Assembly (NCBI GenBank): GCA_007258455.2
Contig: VDFB02262690.1
Span: 186,001-250,000 of the forward strand
DNA: 64,000 nucleotides
Direction: 5' to 3'
Source of the DNA: Sequoia sempervirens
Lineage: Eukaryota > Streptophyta > Pinopsida > Cupressales > Cupressaceae
Each line of letters opens with the position of its first letter. Within the stretch, counting starts at the first letter, position 1. Position numbers and translations under genes: made by a program. The notes below the pieces were generated by a model. It saw only the letters and a list, made by a program, of their open reading frames with translations. It did not search any database and was not told the DNA's origin. Below are positions 11,494 through 23,568 of the stretch, piece after piece.

Positions 11494-12856
11494 ATTTTAT
11501 GGATTCTAACACTGTGACTTGATATTCACTTTTGTAAGGTGAATCCATGGAAGAAGAGTTTTGTTGAAATTAAATGGTGCTCTTATTTTTTGTTGGTAGT
11601 GTTAAAATATGTAACTCTAATTTGTTTGTATTTGTTGGATTCATTTTTTAAAATCTAGGTGTGAAGAATGTTTTTTAGAGGAAGGCATTTCATTGTAGAG
11701 GTGTTGAAGTTTGTGGAGATGTTTACCAACTACTAGTTAAATAAAAAGTATATGTTGTGTTGTGTCAAGTGAAGATTAATTCTAAAGATAGAAAAAGAAA
11801 GGCGTTGATTTTGTTCCTATGAAGACTGTGTGAGAGGTGTTTAGAAATGTCATTTCACTAGAGAAAGAATTTGCAAATATCATTGTTTGGCGAGAAATTT
11901 GAGTATCTTTTTTCACTACTCAAGCAATTTCCATGATGGATATTTGTGTGGAGGTTTTAGGTAAGAAATTGTTTCTTTTGAAGTGGTGGTCAAATTTTAT
12001 AGAGGGATCTTAAGTTTCAAGAAAATGTATTAATTTTGGTGGTTCTAAGTTGAACATGAAAAGTGCCATAGCCATAAGAAGTGATTAGTACAAGTCCTTT
12101 ACAAAGTTAGTTTTGATTTTGGAAATAGGCTTAAGTTAATTTTGTGATCAAAGATATAAAGGGAGAAAGATTTCAGATTTGACTGCATTGGAGGGGTCTA
12201 AATTTTAAAAGGATTTCATTGTAAGAGTATATTATTGGTTGAAACCAATGCCTAGTTTTTCTTTTGATTATGGTCACATGTTGTGCTTGTGCTTTTGGAA
12301 TATATTCATGCATGTATTGCACTAATTGAGCTTTTAGAGACTCACGATGAATTTTTTAGATAAAATTTAGCAATATCACATTGGAGGTTGGAGGTAGGAC
12401 TTTTATCATCTCGAACTAGCTTCTCGCTTAGAGATGATGTCTTGCATGAGAAGCACCAATTTCATATTTGTGTCCCTTCATGGAGCAAGGGGGGCTTGAC
12501 ATTTCATGGAAGAAGTTGTGGGTTCAATTAATGTATCTACATTGCAAGTTCTTTTGTAAAACGGAGGAGGGACTAATTCCCACAACAATGAAGGGATTTT
12601 GACACACTCAAAGGAGATGTGGATTATCGAAGGAGAGTTCTCTCATTGTGCACAACTAAAGGAGGATGGGAATATTTTGTGTTCTCTCATGTTGTACAGA
12701 TGTTTGGTAGGTTTGACAGTCAAGAGATCCGCAGATGGAATCAATCTAGGATTTCTTGGGTGAGAGGAGAATTGATGAAGGCACTTCATCAAAGTTATGA
12801 GAAAGGTTGCTATGTTCAATCTTTGCAGTGCTCCATCCTTTGTTCAAATTGATATA

Positions 12857-12868
12857 ATAAGGGGGGAA
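12857..12868 (+). other. Polypurine tract
   Basis: 'aataaggggggaa' immediately precedes the TGTTGA start of the 3' LTR, the expected plus-strand primer site. Together with the primer site at 11,482 it confirms the plus orientation. Confidence 0.7.
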
Positions 12869-13117
12869 TGTTGAAGCATTAAATCATTAGATAGTTTAGT
12901 ATAGGCTAGAGTAAATAAATAATAATAAATTAACATGTAATTATAAATTTATTAATAAATGTAGGTTAGTTTTTAGGTAGTAAATCAATAATTTATTTTA
13001 GTTTTGGGAAGTTACATTCTCATAAATAAGTTAGCACGAGAAGATGAAAGGTTTTAAAAATCCAATTGTATTGCAATGTAAAACATCTCAATTTTATATG
13101 ATTCGCCATTTCAATAC

Positions 13118-15358
13118 AAAAAATAGTATTTGATAATGTTTTCCTCTCTTCCAAGTGCCAGCAAGTTCATTAAGCAATGAGTTTCCACCACAACAACGAT
13201 ATCAACATAAAATTCACAAAACAACAAGTTGTGGAAAAATACAAACAATAGAACATGAAATCCAAAAATAGTGAATTCCAAAGCATATTTAGAATGCAAA
13301 TGTTCATCTACACCAAAACAAGGTTTTTAATTAGGAGAATTAGCATCTTCGCAAGTGGCAATAGAACTTTCATAATCTACAATCTTCCATAATGGCGTTC
13401 TTCATCTAGGGTGCTTGACTATAATAGTTTACCAAATTCAAAGAATTATCAATCATCTACATGTTTTTCAATATAAATTCAATTTTTTTGAGGTCTACTT
13501 GGTTAGGAGATAGATCATCAACTAGGGTCTTAAGAGGCAATGTATATAAAAAAGGGTTTAACTCAAAAAAAAAAATCCACAAATATGTTGCTTACGGTTT
13601 TGATTTCACTTTAAAATCCAATTACTTTTCTTCAAAATTGCCTAAATTATATTTGATTCTCAATGCAATGTTTGTAAGTCTATGTCAACTTTTGGATAAT
13701 GAGATTGTGAGGAGTATTCTTCCCTTGGTTATGATTAATTGACTAAGGTTTTGGATAGTTGTTTGTCATCATACCATTCCTACAATAGCTTGCTATCAAA
13801 ACCTAGTAAGTTTTTAGAAGATAGAACAAACAAAATGATGGACCTATCATATTCAAAAACCTCAGATTGTCAAAGATTTAAAGGATTGACTGAAGGATCA
13901 ATCAAAAAAGAGACATTTAAATTCAAAGCATTGAATAGTTAAAGTTTCAATGACTTCATAAGATATGCCATGTTTGAGACAAAAAAAGCATCAACAAAAT
14001 TGTCCACAAAATTGCCTAACTAGATTTTCTATTTTTTGTCTGCACTAAAAATAGGCCATCACCATTTTCAAGAGAACACACTCTAAGATTTGTTATTTTT
14101 AGTTAGAGCTTTTAATAACTTCTATTATTTTTAGCAATCCCTAACGTTAGCCCAATAAGCTTTTGGGGGTGTCATGTAATATTGTCTACCTTTAGAGCTC
14201 TTGTCATGTAAGAGACGCATAAGTGCTAATTTGTACTAGCAATCTAAGTGACAATTGCATGGGTTAAATTTAGAATTAGTGAATGACATTTTTGTAATAG
14301 ATATTGCTTTATATGCAATCAAAATATTTCCAAACTAGATGTATAGTTAATTTATTTAATTTATTTTCATGAAATGTCTTGTAAACCTTATAAATAAATA
14401 TCATTTTGCACTTAATTTCCTATTAGTAATTTCCATGCTTACTCGATGAAATCATTATTGAAGTATTATGTCTTATTGTGACTTTATGAGTCAAATACTA
14501 CTTCATAATTATTGAGGGCTTTGTATTGTAGTGACAATATTAAGTTGGGTATTGAAGCTTTGTATTCAATTCCTGTGTTAACTTATAATATTTTGTTTGT
14601 TTGTATGGGTGAGGTAAATTGAATTGTTTTCCAAACATTAAAACATTACAAGCTTTGTATTGCAAAAGTTCGGAGAAATGTAATCATCATAACTTTGTAT
14701 GTGTCGCTGTCCTTTCGATTTGCCAAACATTGGAACATAAAAGAGCATTTTAGCCCTTTACCCCATGTAAATCCAAAAAGACATCTTCAATTTTATTCAA
14801 TAAATGCATGAACCACTCCAAAAATCACTTTAAACATTGTAAATAGAAAATATATATCATGCAAATTATGTTAGTTTTTATTTACAAAGAACTAATTTCA
14901 AAAATAGTTCTACCATACATTTGTTACATTTTGTCACATTAAAAGGTGCAAATAAAAACACTAGTAGGGAATTTAAGGTTGTGTTTAAAACACCAAAATA
15001 GTATTCTCAATCTTAAGTATAAGGGTGTATCTCAATACTTCATTTAGAAGATTTGAGGCCTAATGCTACAACATTAAAACAATAATCTCAATCTTAAATA
15101 TAATGGTATATCTCAGATGTAAGGCCTAATGTTAAAACACCAAAACAATAGTTTTGAGTTGAGAATGTAAAATGAATCTCAGAGCATTACATTCACACCC
15201 TTTTCATGTATATGTTTTCTATGGTTTATAAATTATGATTATTTAGTCTTTATCTTTCCTGCAAATTGATGCAATAATGTCGATTAGTTTTTATTTATTT
15301 TACAATTTCCTTTATTGTGAATGAATGTATTTTGAAGGGATCAACGACTAGGAACTTG
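13118..15358. other. AT-rich DNA, no gene recognised
   Basis: Two short adjoining open frames exist (13,461-13,742 and 13,739-13,942). Neither has recognisable motifs or convincing codon structure, and both look fortuitous. A diverged local repeat 'ctcaatcttaa(g/a)tataa(g/t)ggt' recurs near 15,010 and 15,095. No LTR ends or RNA genes were found. Confidence 0.5.
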
Positions 15359-15368
15359 GCTTATGCAT

Positions 15369-15468
15369 TTATTTATTTATTTATTTGTATTGAGGGATTT
15401 GAACTCAGCACCTTATAGGTGCTTACAACATGGCTGAGCCATTACACCAAGCGCCCTTTGGCCCCTTC
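15369..15468 (-). repeat. tRNA-derived SINE with target duplication
   Basis: On the minus strand a Pol III promoter is visible. The A box TGGTGTAATGG (15,439-15,449) fits TRGYNNARNNG, and the B box GTTCAAATC (15,396-15,404) fits GWTCRANNC, with tRNA-like spacing of about 35 nt. The minus-strand 3' end runs into an AAATA-type tail (15,369-15,390). The flanks 'gcttatgcat' (15,359-15,368) and 'gcttatgtat' (15,469-15,478) form a 10-bp target duplication with one mismatch. A tRNA pseudogene is the alternative, but the tail and the duplication favour LINE-mobilised insertion. Confidence 0.75.
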
Positions 15469-15478
15469 GCTTATGTAT

Positions 15479-16425
15479 GTAGGATATATGTCTGAAAAAC
15501 ATGAAGGCAACCCCATTACTGGAAGGGGGCATAGCATATCAAAAGTGTTTGAACTAATGGAATGATATGTTCACTCACACACACTTAAGCATTACATATT
15601 GAGTGTCTAAAGCAAAACCCTTGATTGCCTTTCATATCCATCGATTACTTGTCTTCAACTTCATTCAGACATTTAACAAATCTGTAAATCGAAATTGGAT
15701 TCTCCACCACACAAAGACAAAAGTTAAAAAATTCTGGTATATGCAGTTTAGCAGCGAGAAGCTAAGCCATTACAAAACAGTGAACTCAAGTAGAATCCAA
15801 AACAAAAACTTCCCATTCAAAAATTGCATTACATAGTTAAAGAGATGCATAATAAAATTACAGACCTCTAATTCAAGTTTCTAAGATTTCTTTAAAAAAC
15901 AGAGCTATAGGGATTCCTACCCTTGGCCCTCCCATTCCCTTTCCGTCTAAAAAACAATAACTCGCTCTATTTTCTCCCTGTTCTCCCGACTACCAATAAT
16001 AACTACATTTACTATTTTTAAAAGTCCTAACGTTAGATCAACACTAGCTGTGAATCTCTAGATTTCCTGCATTAATATCCATATTCCCAAGCTGGAATGC
16101 TTTTGTTCCAAAAAAGTTAGTGCACTCAAAAATAAAATAAAAAAATTGGTGTTTAATCCTGGCAGCTGTTGTCAATAGTCTGCATCATTTTCCCTTGACT
16201 GAAAAGAATACTGAACCCCCTCGTATACAGCTAATAGGAAGGTCTAATTTGCTAAATTTTAACTGTTCAATTTCAGTAATCTACAAGTTAAGAGAATCTA
16301 GCAGACCCGCCCATTACCCAAGTGCAATTTGTATGCCTGGAACGTCATTGAGGTTATTTTGGTGTCTAATTCTCTCTCAATCTGGTCTCTCTTTTTCTTA
16401 GATAGATGCTTGGACTATTCCTTGG
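15479..16425. other. Flank of the 7.1 kb LTR element, no gene recognised
   Basis: No coding feature is supported. The stretch ends at 'cttgg' (16,421-16,425), the left copy of the target duplication. Its right end was therefore once joined to 23,569 on, which carries gypsy integrase remains on the minus strand. It may hold the rest of that gypsy element, but I see no motifs. Confidence 0.5.
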
Positions 16426-18412
16426 TGTTGGAATTGTTGCCTCAATTTCACAGGCTGGAACCTCTGGAAGAGCAAAGTCGGTGTGACATTTCTTTGGTCT
16501 GGCCGACTGGCAGTTTGGGAACCTTGTGAAATATTCTGGTCACTTTGACCTTGCAGAAGTCTTGCCGAACGTTTTCACTTTGGAGTCTATCGCTGTGACC
16601 TAAGGCAGTAGTTGTAACTTCTCACCGCGTGGAGATCTCTGGCCGACAGGCCATTCAATCGAGCGTCGGGGAGACTCATAGCGACCGGGGGCTTCGGAGT
16701 GACTTTCAACACTTGGGAAGAAGTCCTAGCGACTTTGGAAGGTCTCGCCAATAGGGATACACATTGAAGTCATCGGGATAACCTATGGCAGCTCGGTGAG
16801 AAGTCTTACCGAAAGTAATATGTCTCGGCGACAGTGTTGGAGCTTTCGGGGAAACCCTTGGGTGATCGGTAAGAAGTCTTACCGATAGTGATATGTCTCA
16901 CCAACGGACATTTAGAGTAACACTTTTGTTTCGATATGATGTCTCATCGAATATTAGAAGTCTCGCCGACAGCACGTGGGGTCATCGGTTCGGTGTGACT
17001 CTTGGCGAACAGTGATTTCGGGATAACTTGGAAGCCTCGGTAAGAAGTCTTGCCGAAGGTTGATTCTCTCGCCAACAGTGGAACACATTGATGTGACTTA
17101 AAGGCTTTGGTATGAAGTCTTGGCGAAAGCAATAAGTTTGGCCAACAAGATAGACTCGGGGTGACTTGGAACTTGCAGGGTGATGTCTTGGCGAAGGGTG
17201 TTTGTCTTGCTGATGGGAATCCTGTTGTCGGTATGACTCTTTGGACTTCGGTATAACCTCTCGCCGATTAGCGATGGTCTGGCCGATGCTTCTTGGATGT
17301 CGGCATGACTCTTGGCGATTGTTCGAAGATCGGTATAACATAAAGGGCTCGATATGATCTCTCAGCGAATGACTAAAGTCTTGGCGACTAAGGAACACTT
17401 CGGAATGACTTATGAGCTCGGTGTAATGTCTCATCGAATGGTGATTGTCTCACCGATGAGAATGCTGATTTCGATATGACTTGTGGATATTGGTAGAACC
17501 TCTTGCCGATGGAGACGACTCTTGGCGACAACGTGTAACCAGGTCTTGTGGCATCGGGGAGACACTTTTAGTGTCTCACCGACATGCGACACAAGTTGAT
17601 CGCTCCTGACCGAGTGAAGACTGTCTGACATGGTGTGATGTGGACCAATCCGAGAAAGCAGAAGTGAACCGTTTGCTGAACCGTTTCTGTGTGGAAGTTG
17701 GAAAAAAACAAAGGCACGAGGAAATGGAAACATCAAGGGATGCTGGGCTGGATGATTTGTAGGTTCTGATCCAACAGTTGGAAAAGAATGATTTTTTAGA
17801 GCCTGCAGAGAACGAATGCATATATGTATGCATTGGACGTTCTGAAGAAAAAGAGAGCTGATGAGATAGAGAAGAAACAGAGAGCTAACAGAGAGAAGGC
17901 CGAGTGGCTAGCTGAAGGGTCGAGGCCATGAGGCCGAAGCAGAAGAAGAGAGAGGCAGGGTGCTGCTGCCGGAATCTCTCCTGAACATGAATGCCATGGT
18001 TGATCTCTCTGGGGGTGTTTGTTGTTACCAGCTGTTTCCAGAATGAACAAGATGAATCTTTGAAGAGGCTATGACCCTGAATTTGTATTGTAACCATTTT
18101 GTTGCTGAATAATACAATGGCTCGATCTTCGGAGTGTGGGGTTTTTTATCCGAAAAGATTTTCCCCACGTAAATCTTTGTGTTTTGGTTTTCTGTTTCAT
18201 CTGTCATGTCTGTTGGTTCGTAGTAGAATCTGTTAATGCTTGTTGAATTTACATGTGTTTCTCTCAGATGGATCAATGTGGGAAATAACTGTGTCTGTTT
18301 CCACATTAGGACATAGTTGTTCGTGTCTTTGAGGTAATCTTCGAAATTAAAGTTACCGAAGGCACTACTGTTTGGAGTTCTCATTAGATGCACTCCACTA
18401 GATTTCCTTACA
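16426..18412 (+). repeat. 5' LTR (1,987 bp) with quasi-palindrome array
   Basis: Pairs with 21,576-23,563. Between about 16,790 and 17,520 it carries a dozen or more diverged units, roughly 50-75 bp apart, built on the dyad TCGGTAAGA-N2-TCTTRCCGA. The best unit (16,865-16,886) has perfect 10-bp arms and a 2-bp spacer. The array is more GC-rich and CpG-rich than its surroundings. Confidence 0.9.
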
Positions 18413-18414
18413 AG

Positions 18415-18427
18415 TGGTATCAGAGCC
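18415..18427 (+). other. Primer-binding site, iMet-tRNA
   Basis: TGGTATCAGAGCC begins 2 bases after the LTR end and is a perfect match to the usual plant primer site, although the element encodes no enzymes. Confidence 0.92.
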
Positions 18428-18429
18428 TT

Positions 18430-21400
18430 CTTCTGGTTGTTGGTTCTGGATATTTCTCCTGTGAAGAGTTCTTAGCTTGGTAGGCTGGAAGAAATCTAAG
18501 AGGAATGGACTGATGTATTGATCCTTTGATGAGTGGAAGCCTTGTGGAATTCTGAGACAGCATGCAACTTGAAGGATGGTCAAGATGGAAAATGGAGTTG
18601 ATCATGCTGTGATCTGTGTCTCCTGGCTGGTAGAGGTTTAACCTTGGAGTATGAGGTGGATTTCTTTGCTCTGTGGCTGTGCAGCAGTAAAGCTTTCATA
18701 TTGGTGTCTGTATGATAGGCTCCTGGGTGATATGGAGAAGCCTAGATTGTTTCTCAGTCATGGAAGAGAGCGCTTATGCTAGGTGGTGGTTCCTAGTGTT
18801 GGAAAGCACTGTTTCCTATTAACCTCGAATGCTTGAAGGCTATGGAGTTAATCATTAGATGATTTGCAAGCTTCTGAAATAGCCTTTCTCTTTTTCTCGG
18901 ATGCATGTACATGGTGGTGGTTTAAAGTTGGCCTGAAAGGGGCCTGGATTCTCTTGAACTGTTGTTTTCTTTCTAAGGATGATTTGTACTTGTATGGCTC
19001 TGTGGTTTTGCAGGTTTTACACGGTTAAGCAAAACTTGTGATCATGTGGAGTTGCTGTTAAGCTATTGTCTAGACAGTGGCCTTTTGGGGTGTTGCTGGA
19101 TGAGATAGTTGCAGGTCTGCATGCATGCTTGGTGCATGGTTTTGAGGAGGTATGACTCTTTCTCTACATGGGAGTGTTGGTAAGTGTTTTGTCACTCAGC
19201 ATTCTTGTGGTAATGCTTGTGGGTTCCTTGATTATGGCGCTCGTTGTGGACATGATTGGCAAATCAGATTTGGTGTGATCTGGTGTTTGAGTTATGTTGT
19301 CTACGTAGTTATTCTCTTTGATATCTCAGTGTTGCAGTTTTCAATGTGATAATGGTTTTGCATGTTCGATGGTTGTGATCTACGAGTTATGTGGTTGATG
19401 GATTAGCTACCCATTGGCTGCAGTGAGACAACTTGGATGTGGACTGTCTTTATCCACGAGGTTGATTCATTGATGGTGCAGATTTGTTAGTTGGCCTTGT
19501 CTGTGGTCACTTGTGCATTGGTGTGATTGTTTTGAGATGAGAAGATGGATACTATTGAGTACTTGAATAGTCAATTATGGGAACCTGAAGCAATTGGTCA
19601 TGATGCTTAGAGAGCTCGGGTGTCACCTTTCAGTGGGAGCTCTAGCAGTGACTGTGGATTCATCACATGGTGGTGAATGGTCTTCTTTAGTGTTGCAAAA
19701 GGGTTCTTACTTTTTTGCTTTTGCATGGACATTATTTGAAGATATGCAACATTTTGGAACCATGGAGGACGCTTGGAGTCTTTGGTTGAGGTGTTGGTGG
19801 TGCTTGATAGGTGATGTTGTTTTAAGTTTATTTGCTTTATGTCATGGTATACTCTTGTTTGTGCACTGGAGTTTTGGCATTGTGCATTGTACTTGAGACA
19901 ATGGTGGAGTCACTTGAAGCATGGAATCTCCTATGGGGATGGGTAGATCATGGTGTCATGATAAGTTCCTGATTCAGATGATTGGAGCTTTGATAGTGGT
20001 CTGGTAATTCTTTGTGTATTGGGTGCTTTTGATTACTTGCTTGATACTTCGTGATAGTGCAGTAATGCAGTTGAAGTTTAGCATGAGATGATCGTTGACT
20101 AACACTCATGGATACATGAAGAATAAGGTGAGGCTATTTTTCTCTTATGAGAGAAGTGTTGCTGCTAGTTACTCTTGTTAAAGCTTATTAGCAGAAAGTC
20201 CGAGAAGCCTACACCTAGTTTGAACATGAGTTCAATAAGAGACCTATGAGGAGATTGCTCTTGGATCAGTCTTGGTCTACTCGACGGTTTATCTGAAAGG
20301 TATTTGGCCCTTTATATCTTTCAGATGTGTTTTATGTTTACTTTCATGATATGGATCTTGAATTACTGTTTAACATTTGGTTCTGAACGATTCATAGTGG
20401 AAGTTGTACAGTTTGGTTTATCTCCTTGAGCTTTTGTGTTATGTCATTTACTGATGAGAACTGGTAGGAGATGATGTATGGGCTGATTTCCTAAAATGGG
20501 AAATGTTTTAGCTTGATCTTCTTTGAGAGGTTTACATCCATGTTTTTAAAGTTAGTTTGATCTTGGTGATTGAACGGATGGATGTTGTTATTCTTTTGGG
20601 ATGTGAAGAAGATCATTCTTGACACAGCTGGCTGTTAGAAGTGTATGTAGGAGGATGTTCTACAGAAGATGATATGTGCAGTGTTTCTCTCTGTGGCCAT
20701 GAAGGTTTGTGGTGAGAGAAATGTTTCTTGTGGCAGGTTGTTGCAAGTTGAGCATATCATTGTGGATTTTTCTTTGGTACTACAGGGTTACATTTTCTAT
20801 GAGCTGGTATTGGTAGGCTTGCGATGCTTTCTGATCTTTCAGATGACAGGATTTCTCAGGCAGTGGGAGTTCCTGTATGTGTCTTGTCTTCTTCGACTGG
20901 TTGACACTGGAACTTGTATTTGCTGTTAATGGATTGGTAGAAGTTTACTAATGGTGATACCTTTGAGGTATGTAAGATTGGATGGTATAGCACGAGCTGT
21001 GGGTGCTATTTTCAGTCGCGTGGGTTTATCAGTTGGATGGAAGCGGTCAGTCTGATTGTTGTTCTAACTGGTGTTGTTTATCTTGTTTCTGGAGAATGAC
21101 TTCACTTTTGTGTTCTGTTTGAAGCTTTGAAGTTGATATTGCTTTTGTATAGCGTTTGAGCACAGTGAAGTGGTAGCAGTATCTTGTTGAAGATGTCACT
21201 GGGATCTTTTGCTTGTGTTCATTGGAATGGTGCTTATTAACCTTGGCGATGTATCTTTCTTCCACACGTGGAAGATGATAGGATTGTTGCTTGAATGGTG
21301 GACATCTTGGATGTTGGAGCAGAATTCTTGATGGAGCATGAGAGCATGGTGAGATCTATGTGGTTTCCTGGAAGGCTGGGATCGGTTGTTTTGTTGGACA

Positions 21401-21562
21401 GTGAGTTGCAGTTGGATGCATGGTCTTTGTTGCAGATTGTCTAATGGACTGTTATCTGTGGAATCATGTTGATTGGGTGTCTTGAGTATTGCAGGGTTTG
21501 AACTGGTGGAGCTAGTGTGGTCCTAGTTTCTGGTTGCTTTGAAGGTACTTGTGTGATCTTCA
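18430..21562 (+). other. GT-rich non-coding interior of the 7.1 kb element
   Basis: About 3.1 kb strongly biased to G and T on the plus strand ('tggtggtt', 'ttgttttgttgg' and similar). The longest frames (for example 19,594-19,896) are Trp/Cys/Val-rich and match nothing I know. No gag zinc knuckle, protease, integrase or reverse transcriptase motif is present. It ends at a purine-rich 'catcaagtgggaga' that serves as the polypurine tract for the LTR at 21,576. Possible roles are packaging signal or size filler. Confidence 0.7.
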
Positions 21563-21575
21563 TCAAGTGGGAGAT

Positions 21576-23563
21576 TGTTGGAATTGTTGCCTCAATCTCA
21601 CAGGCTGGAACCTCTGGAAAAGCAAAGTTGGTGTGACATTTCTTTGGTCTGGCCGGCTAGCAGTTTGGGAACCTTGTGAAATATTTTGGTTGCTTTGACC
21701 TTGCAGAAGTCTTGCCGAACATTTTCACTTTGGAGTCTATCGCTGTGACCTAAGGCAGTCGTTGTAACTTCTCACTGCGTGGAGATCTCTGGCCGACAGG
21801 CCATTCAATCGGGCGTCGGGGAGACTCATAGCGACTGGGGGCTTCGGAGTGACTTTCAACACTTGGGAAGAAGTCCCAGCGACTTTGGAAGGTCTCACCA
21901 ATAGGGATACACACTGAAGTCATCGGGATAACCTATGGCGGCTCGGTGAGAAGTCTTACCGAAAGTAACATGTCTCGGCGACAGTGTTGGAGCTTTCGGG
22001 GAAACCCTTGGGTGATCGGTAAGAAGTCTTACCAATAGTGATATGTCTCACAGACGGACATTCGGAGTAACACTTCTGTTTCGATATGATGTCTCATCGA
22101 ATATCGGAAGTCTCACCGACAGCACGTGGGGTCATCGGTTCGGTGGGACTCTTGGCGAACAGTGGTTTCGGGATAACTTGGAAGCCTCGATAAGAAGTCT
22201 TGCCGAAGGTTGATTCTCTCACCGACAGTGGAACACATCGATGTGACTTAAAGGCTTCGGTATGAAGTCTCGGCGAAAGCGGTAAGTCTGGCCGACAAGA
22301 TAGACTCGGGGTGACTTGGAACTTGCGGGGTGATGTCTTGGCGAAGGGTGTTTGTCTTGCCGATGGGAATCCTGTTGTTGGTATGACTCTTTGGACTTCG
22401 GTATAACCTCTCACCGATTAGCGATGGTCTGGCCGATGCTTCTTGGATGTCGGCATGACTCTTGGCGATTGTTCGGAGATCGGTATAACATAAAGGGCTC
22501 GATATGATCTCTCAGCGAATGACTAAAGTCTTGGCGACTAAGGAACACTTCAGAATGACTTATGAGCTCGGTGTAATGTCTCATCAAATGGCGATTGTCT
22601 CGTCGATGAGAATGTTGATTTCGGTATGACTTGTGGATATCGGTAGAACCTCTTGCCGATGGAGACGACTCTTGGCGACAACGTGTAATCAGGTCTTGTG
22701 GCATCGGGGAGACACTTCTAGTGTCTCACCAACATGCGACACAAGTTGATCGCTGCTGACCGAGTGAAGACTGTCTGACGTGGTGCGATGTGGACCAATC
22801 TGAGAAAGCAGAAGTGAACCGTTTGTTGAACCATTTCTGTGTGGAAGTTGGAAAAAAACAAAGGCACGAGGAAGTGGAAACATCAAGGGATGCTGGGCTG
22901 GATGATTTGTAGGTTCTGATCCAACAGTTGGAAAAGAATGATTTTTTAGAGCCTGCAGAGAACGAATGCATGTATGTATGCATTGGACGTTCTGAAGAAA
23001 AAGAGAGTTGATGAGATAGAGAAGACATAGAGAGATAACAGAGAGAAGGCCGAGTGGCTAGCTGAGGGCCGAGGCCATGAGGCCGAAGCAGAAGAAGAGA
23101 GAGGCAGGGTGATGCTGCTGGAATCTCTCCTGAACATGAATGCCATGGTTGATCTCTCTGGGGGTGTTTGTTGTTACCAGCTGTTTCTAGAATGAACAAG
23201 ATGAATCTCTGAAGAGGCTATGAGCCTGAATTTGTATTGTAACCATTCTGTTGCTGAATAATACAATGGCTCGATCTTTGGAGTGTGGGGTTTTCTATCC
23301 GAAAGGATTTTCCCCACGTAAATCTTTGTGTTCCGGTTTTCTGTTTCATCTTTCATGTCTGTTGGTTCGTAGTAGAATATGTTAATGCTTGCTGTTGAAT
23401 TTACATGTGTTTCTCTCAGATGGATCAATGTGGGAAATAATTGTGTCTGTTTCCGCATTAGGACATAGTTGTTCGTGTCTTGAGGTAATCTTTGAAATTA
23501 AAGTTACCGAAGGCACTACTGTTTGGAGTTCTCATTAGATGCACTCCACTAGATTTCCTTACA
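21576..23563 (+). repeat. 3' LTR (1,988 bp) of the 7.1 kb element
   Basis: Nearly the same length as the 5' LTR and colinear with it throughout, including the quasi-palindrome array. Many CG positions of one LTR are TG or CA in the other. For instance, the perfect dyad at 16,865 is degraded here, near 22,016, to '...cttaccaat'. Confidence 0.9.
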
Positions 23564-23568
23564 CTTGG

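Larger units (their letters stand above)
11174..13117 (+). mobile_element. Small decayed copia-type LTR element
   Basis: 5' LTR 11,174-11,481 and 3' LTR 12,869-13,117 share 'catcattagatag', 'agtataggctaga' and 'acattctcataaataagtta'. The 3' LTR starts TGTTGA and both LTRs end TCAAT(A/G), eroded from the inverted TGTTGA..TCAACA typical of Ty1/copia. Flanks 'caaac' and 'caaaa' form an imperfect 5-bp duplication. The 3' LTR lacks about 60 bp present in the 5' LTR. The 1.39 kb interior has a primer site and a polypurine tract but no intact ORF, so the element is non-autonomous and old. Confidence 0.8.
16426..23563 (+). mobile_element. Non-autonomous copia-like LTR element, 7.1 kb
   Basis: A complete element: 5' LTR 16,426-18,412, interior 18,413-21,575, 3' LTR 21,576-23,563. 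The LTRs start TGTTGG and end TTACA. A perfect target duplication 'cttgg' lies at 16,421-16,425 and 23,564-23,568. The late LTR sequence around 18,140-18,175 resembles the 'ttttccccacgtaaatctt' block common near the R/U5 end of plant copia LTRs. The interior has no ORF longer than about 100 codons and no pol motif, as in a LARD-type derivative. In the first roughly 275 aligned LTR bases I count about 13 differences, nearly all transitions. It sits in the remains of a minus-strand gypsy integrase. Confidence 0.92.

Noticed and set aside
13461..13942. Two overlapping plus-strand ORFs that could be a small gene
   Set aside because: No recognisable domain, Lys/Phe/Ser-rich composition typical of AT-rich chance frames, and no promoter or splice evidence.
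15369..15468. Functional tRNA gene on the minus strand
   Set aside because: A and B boxes are present, but the acceptor-stem pairing is poor, there is an AAATA tail and a 10-bp target duplication, so SINE is the better call.
16944..18097. Several minus-strand frames in the 16.4 kb LTR (repeated at 22-23 kb)
   Set aside because: They follow the iterated quasi-palindrome array and are interrupted differently in the two LTRs. No protein family is recognisable.
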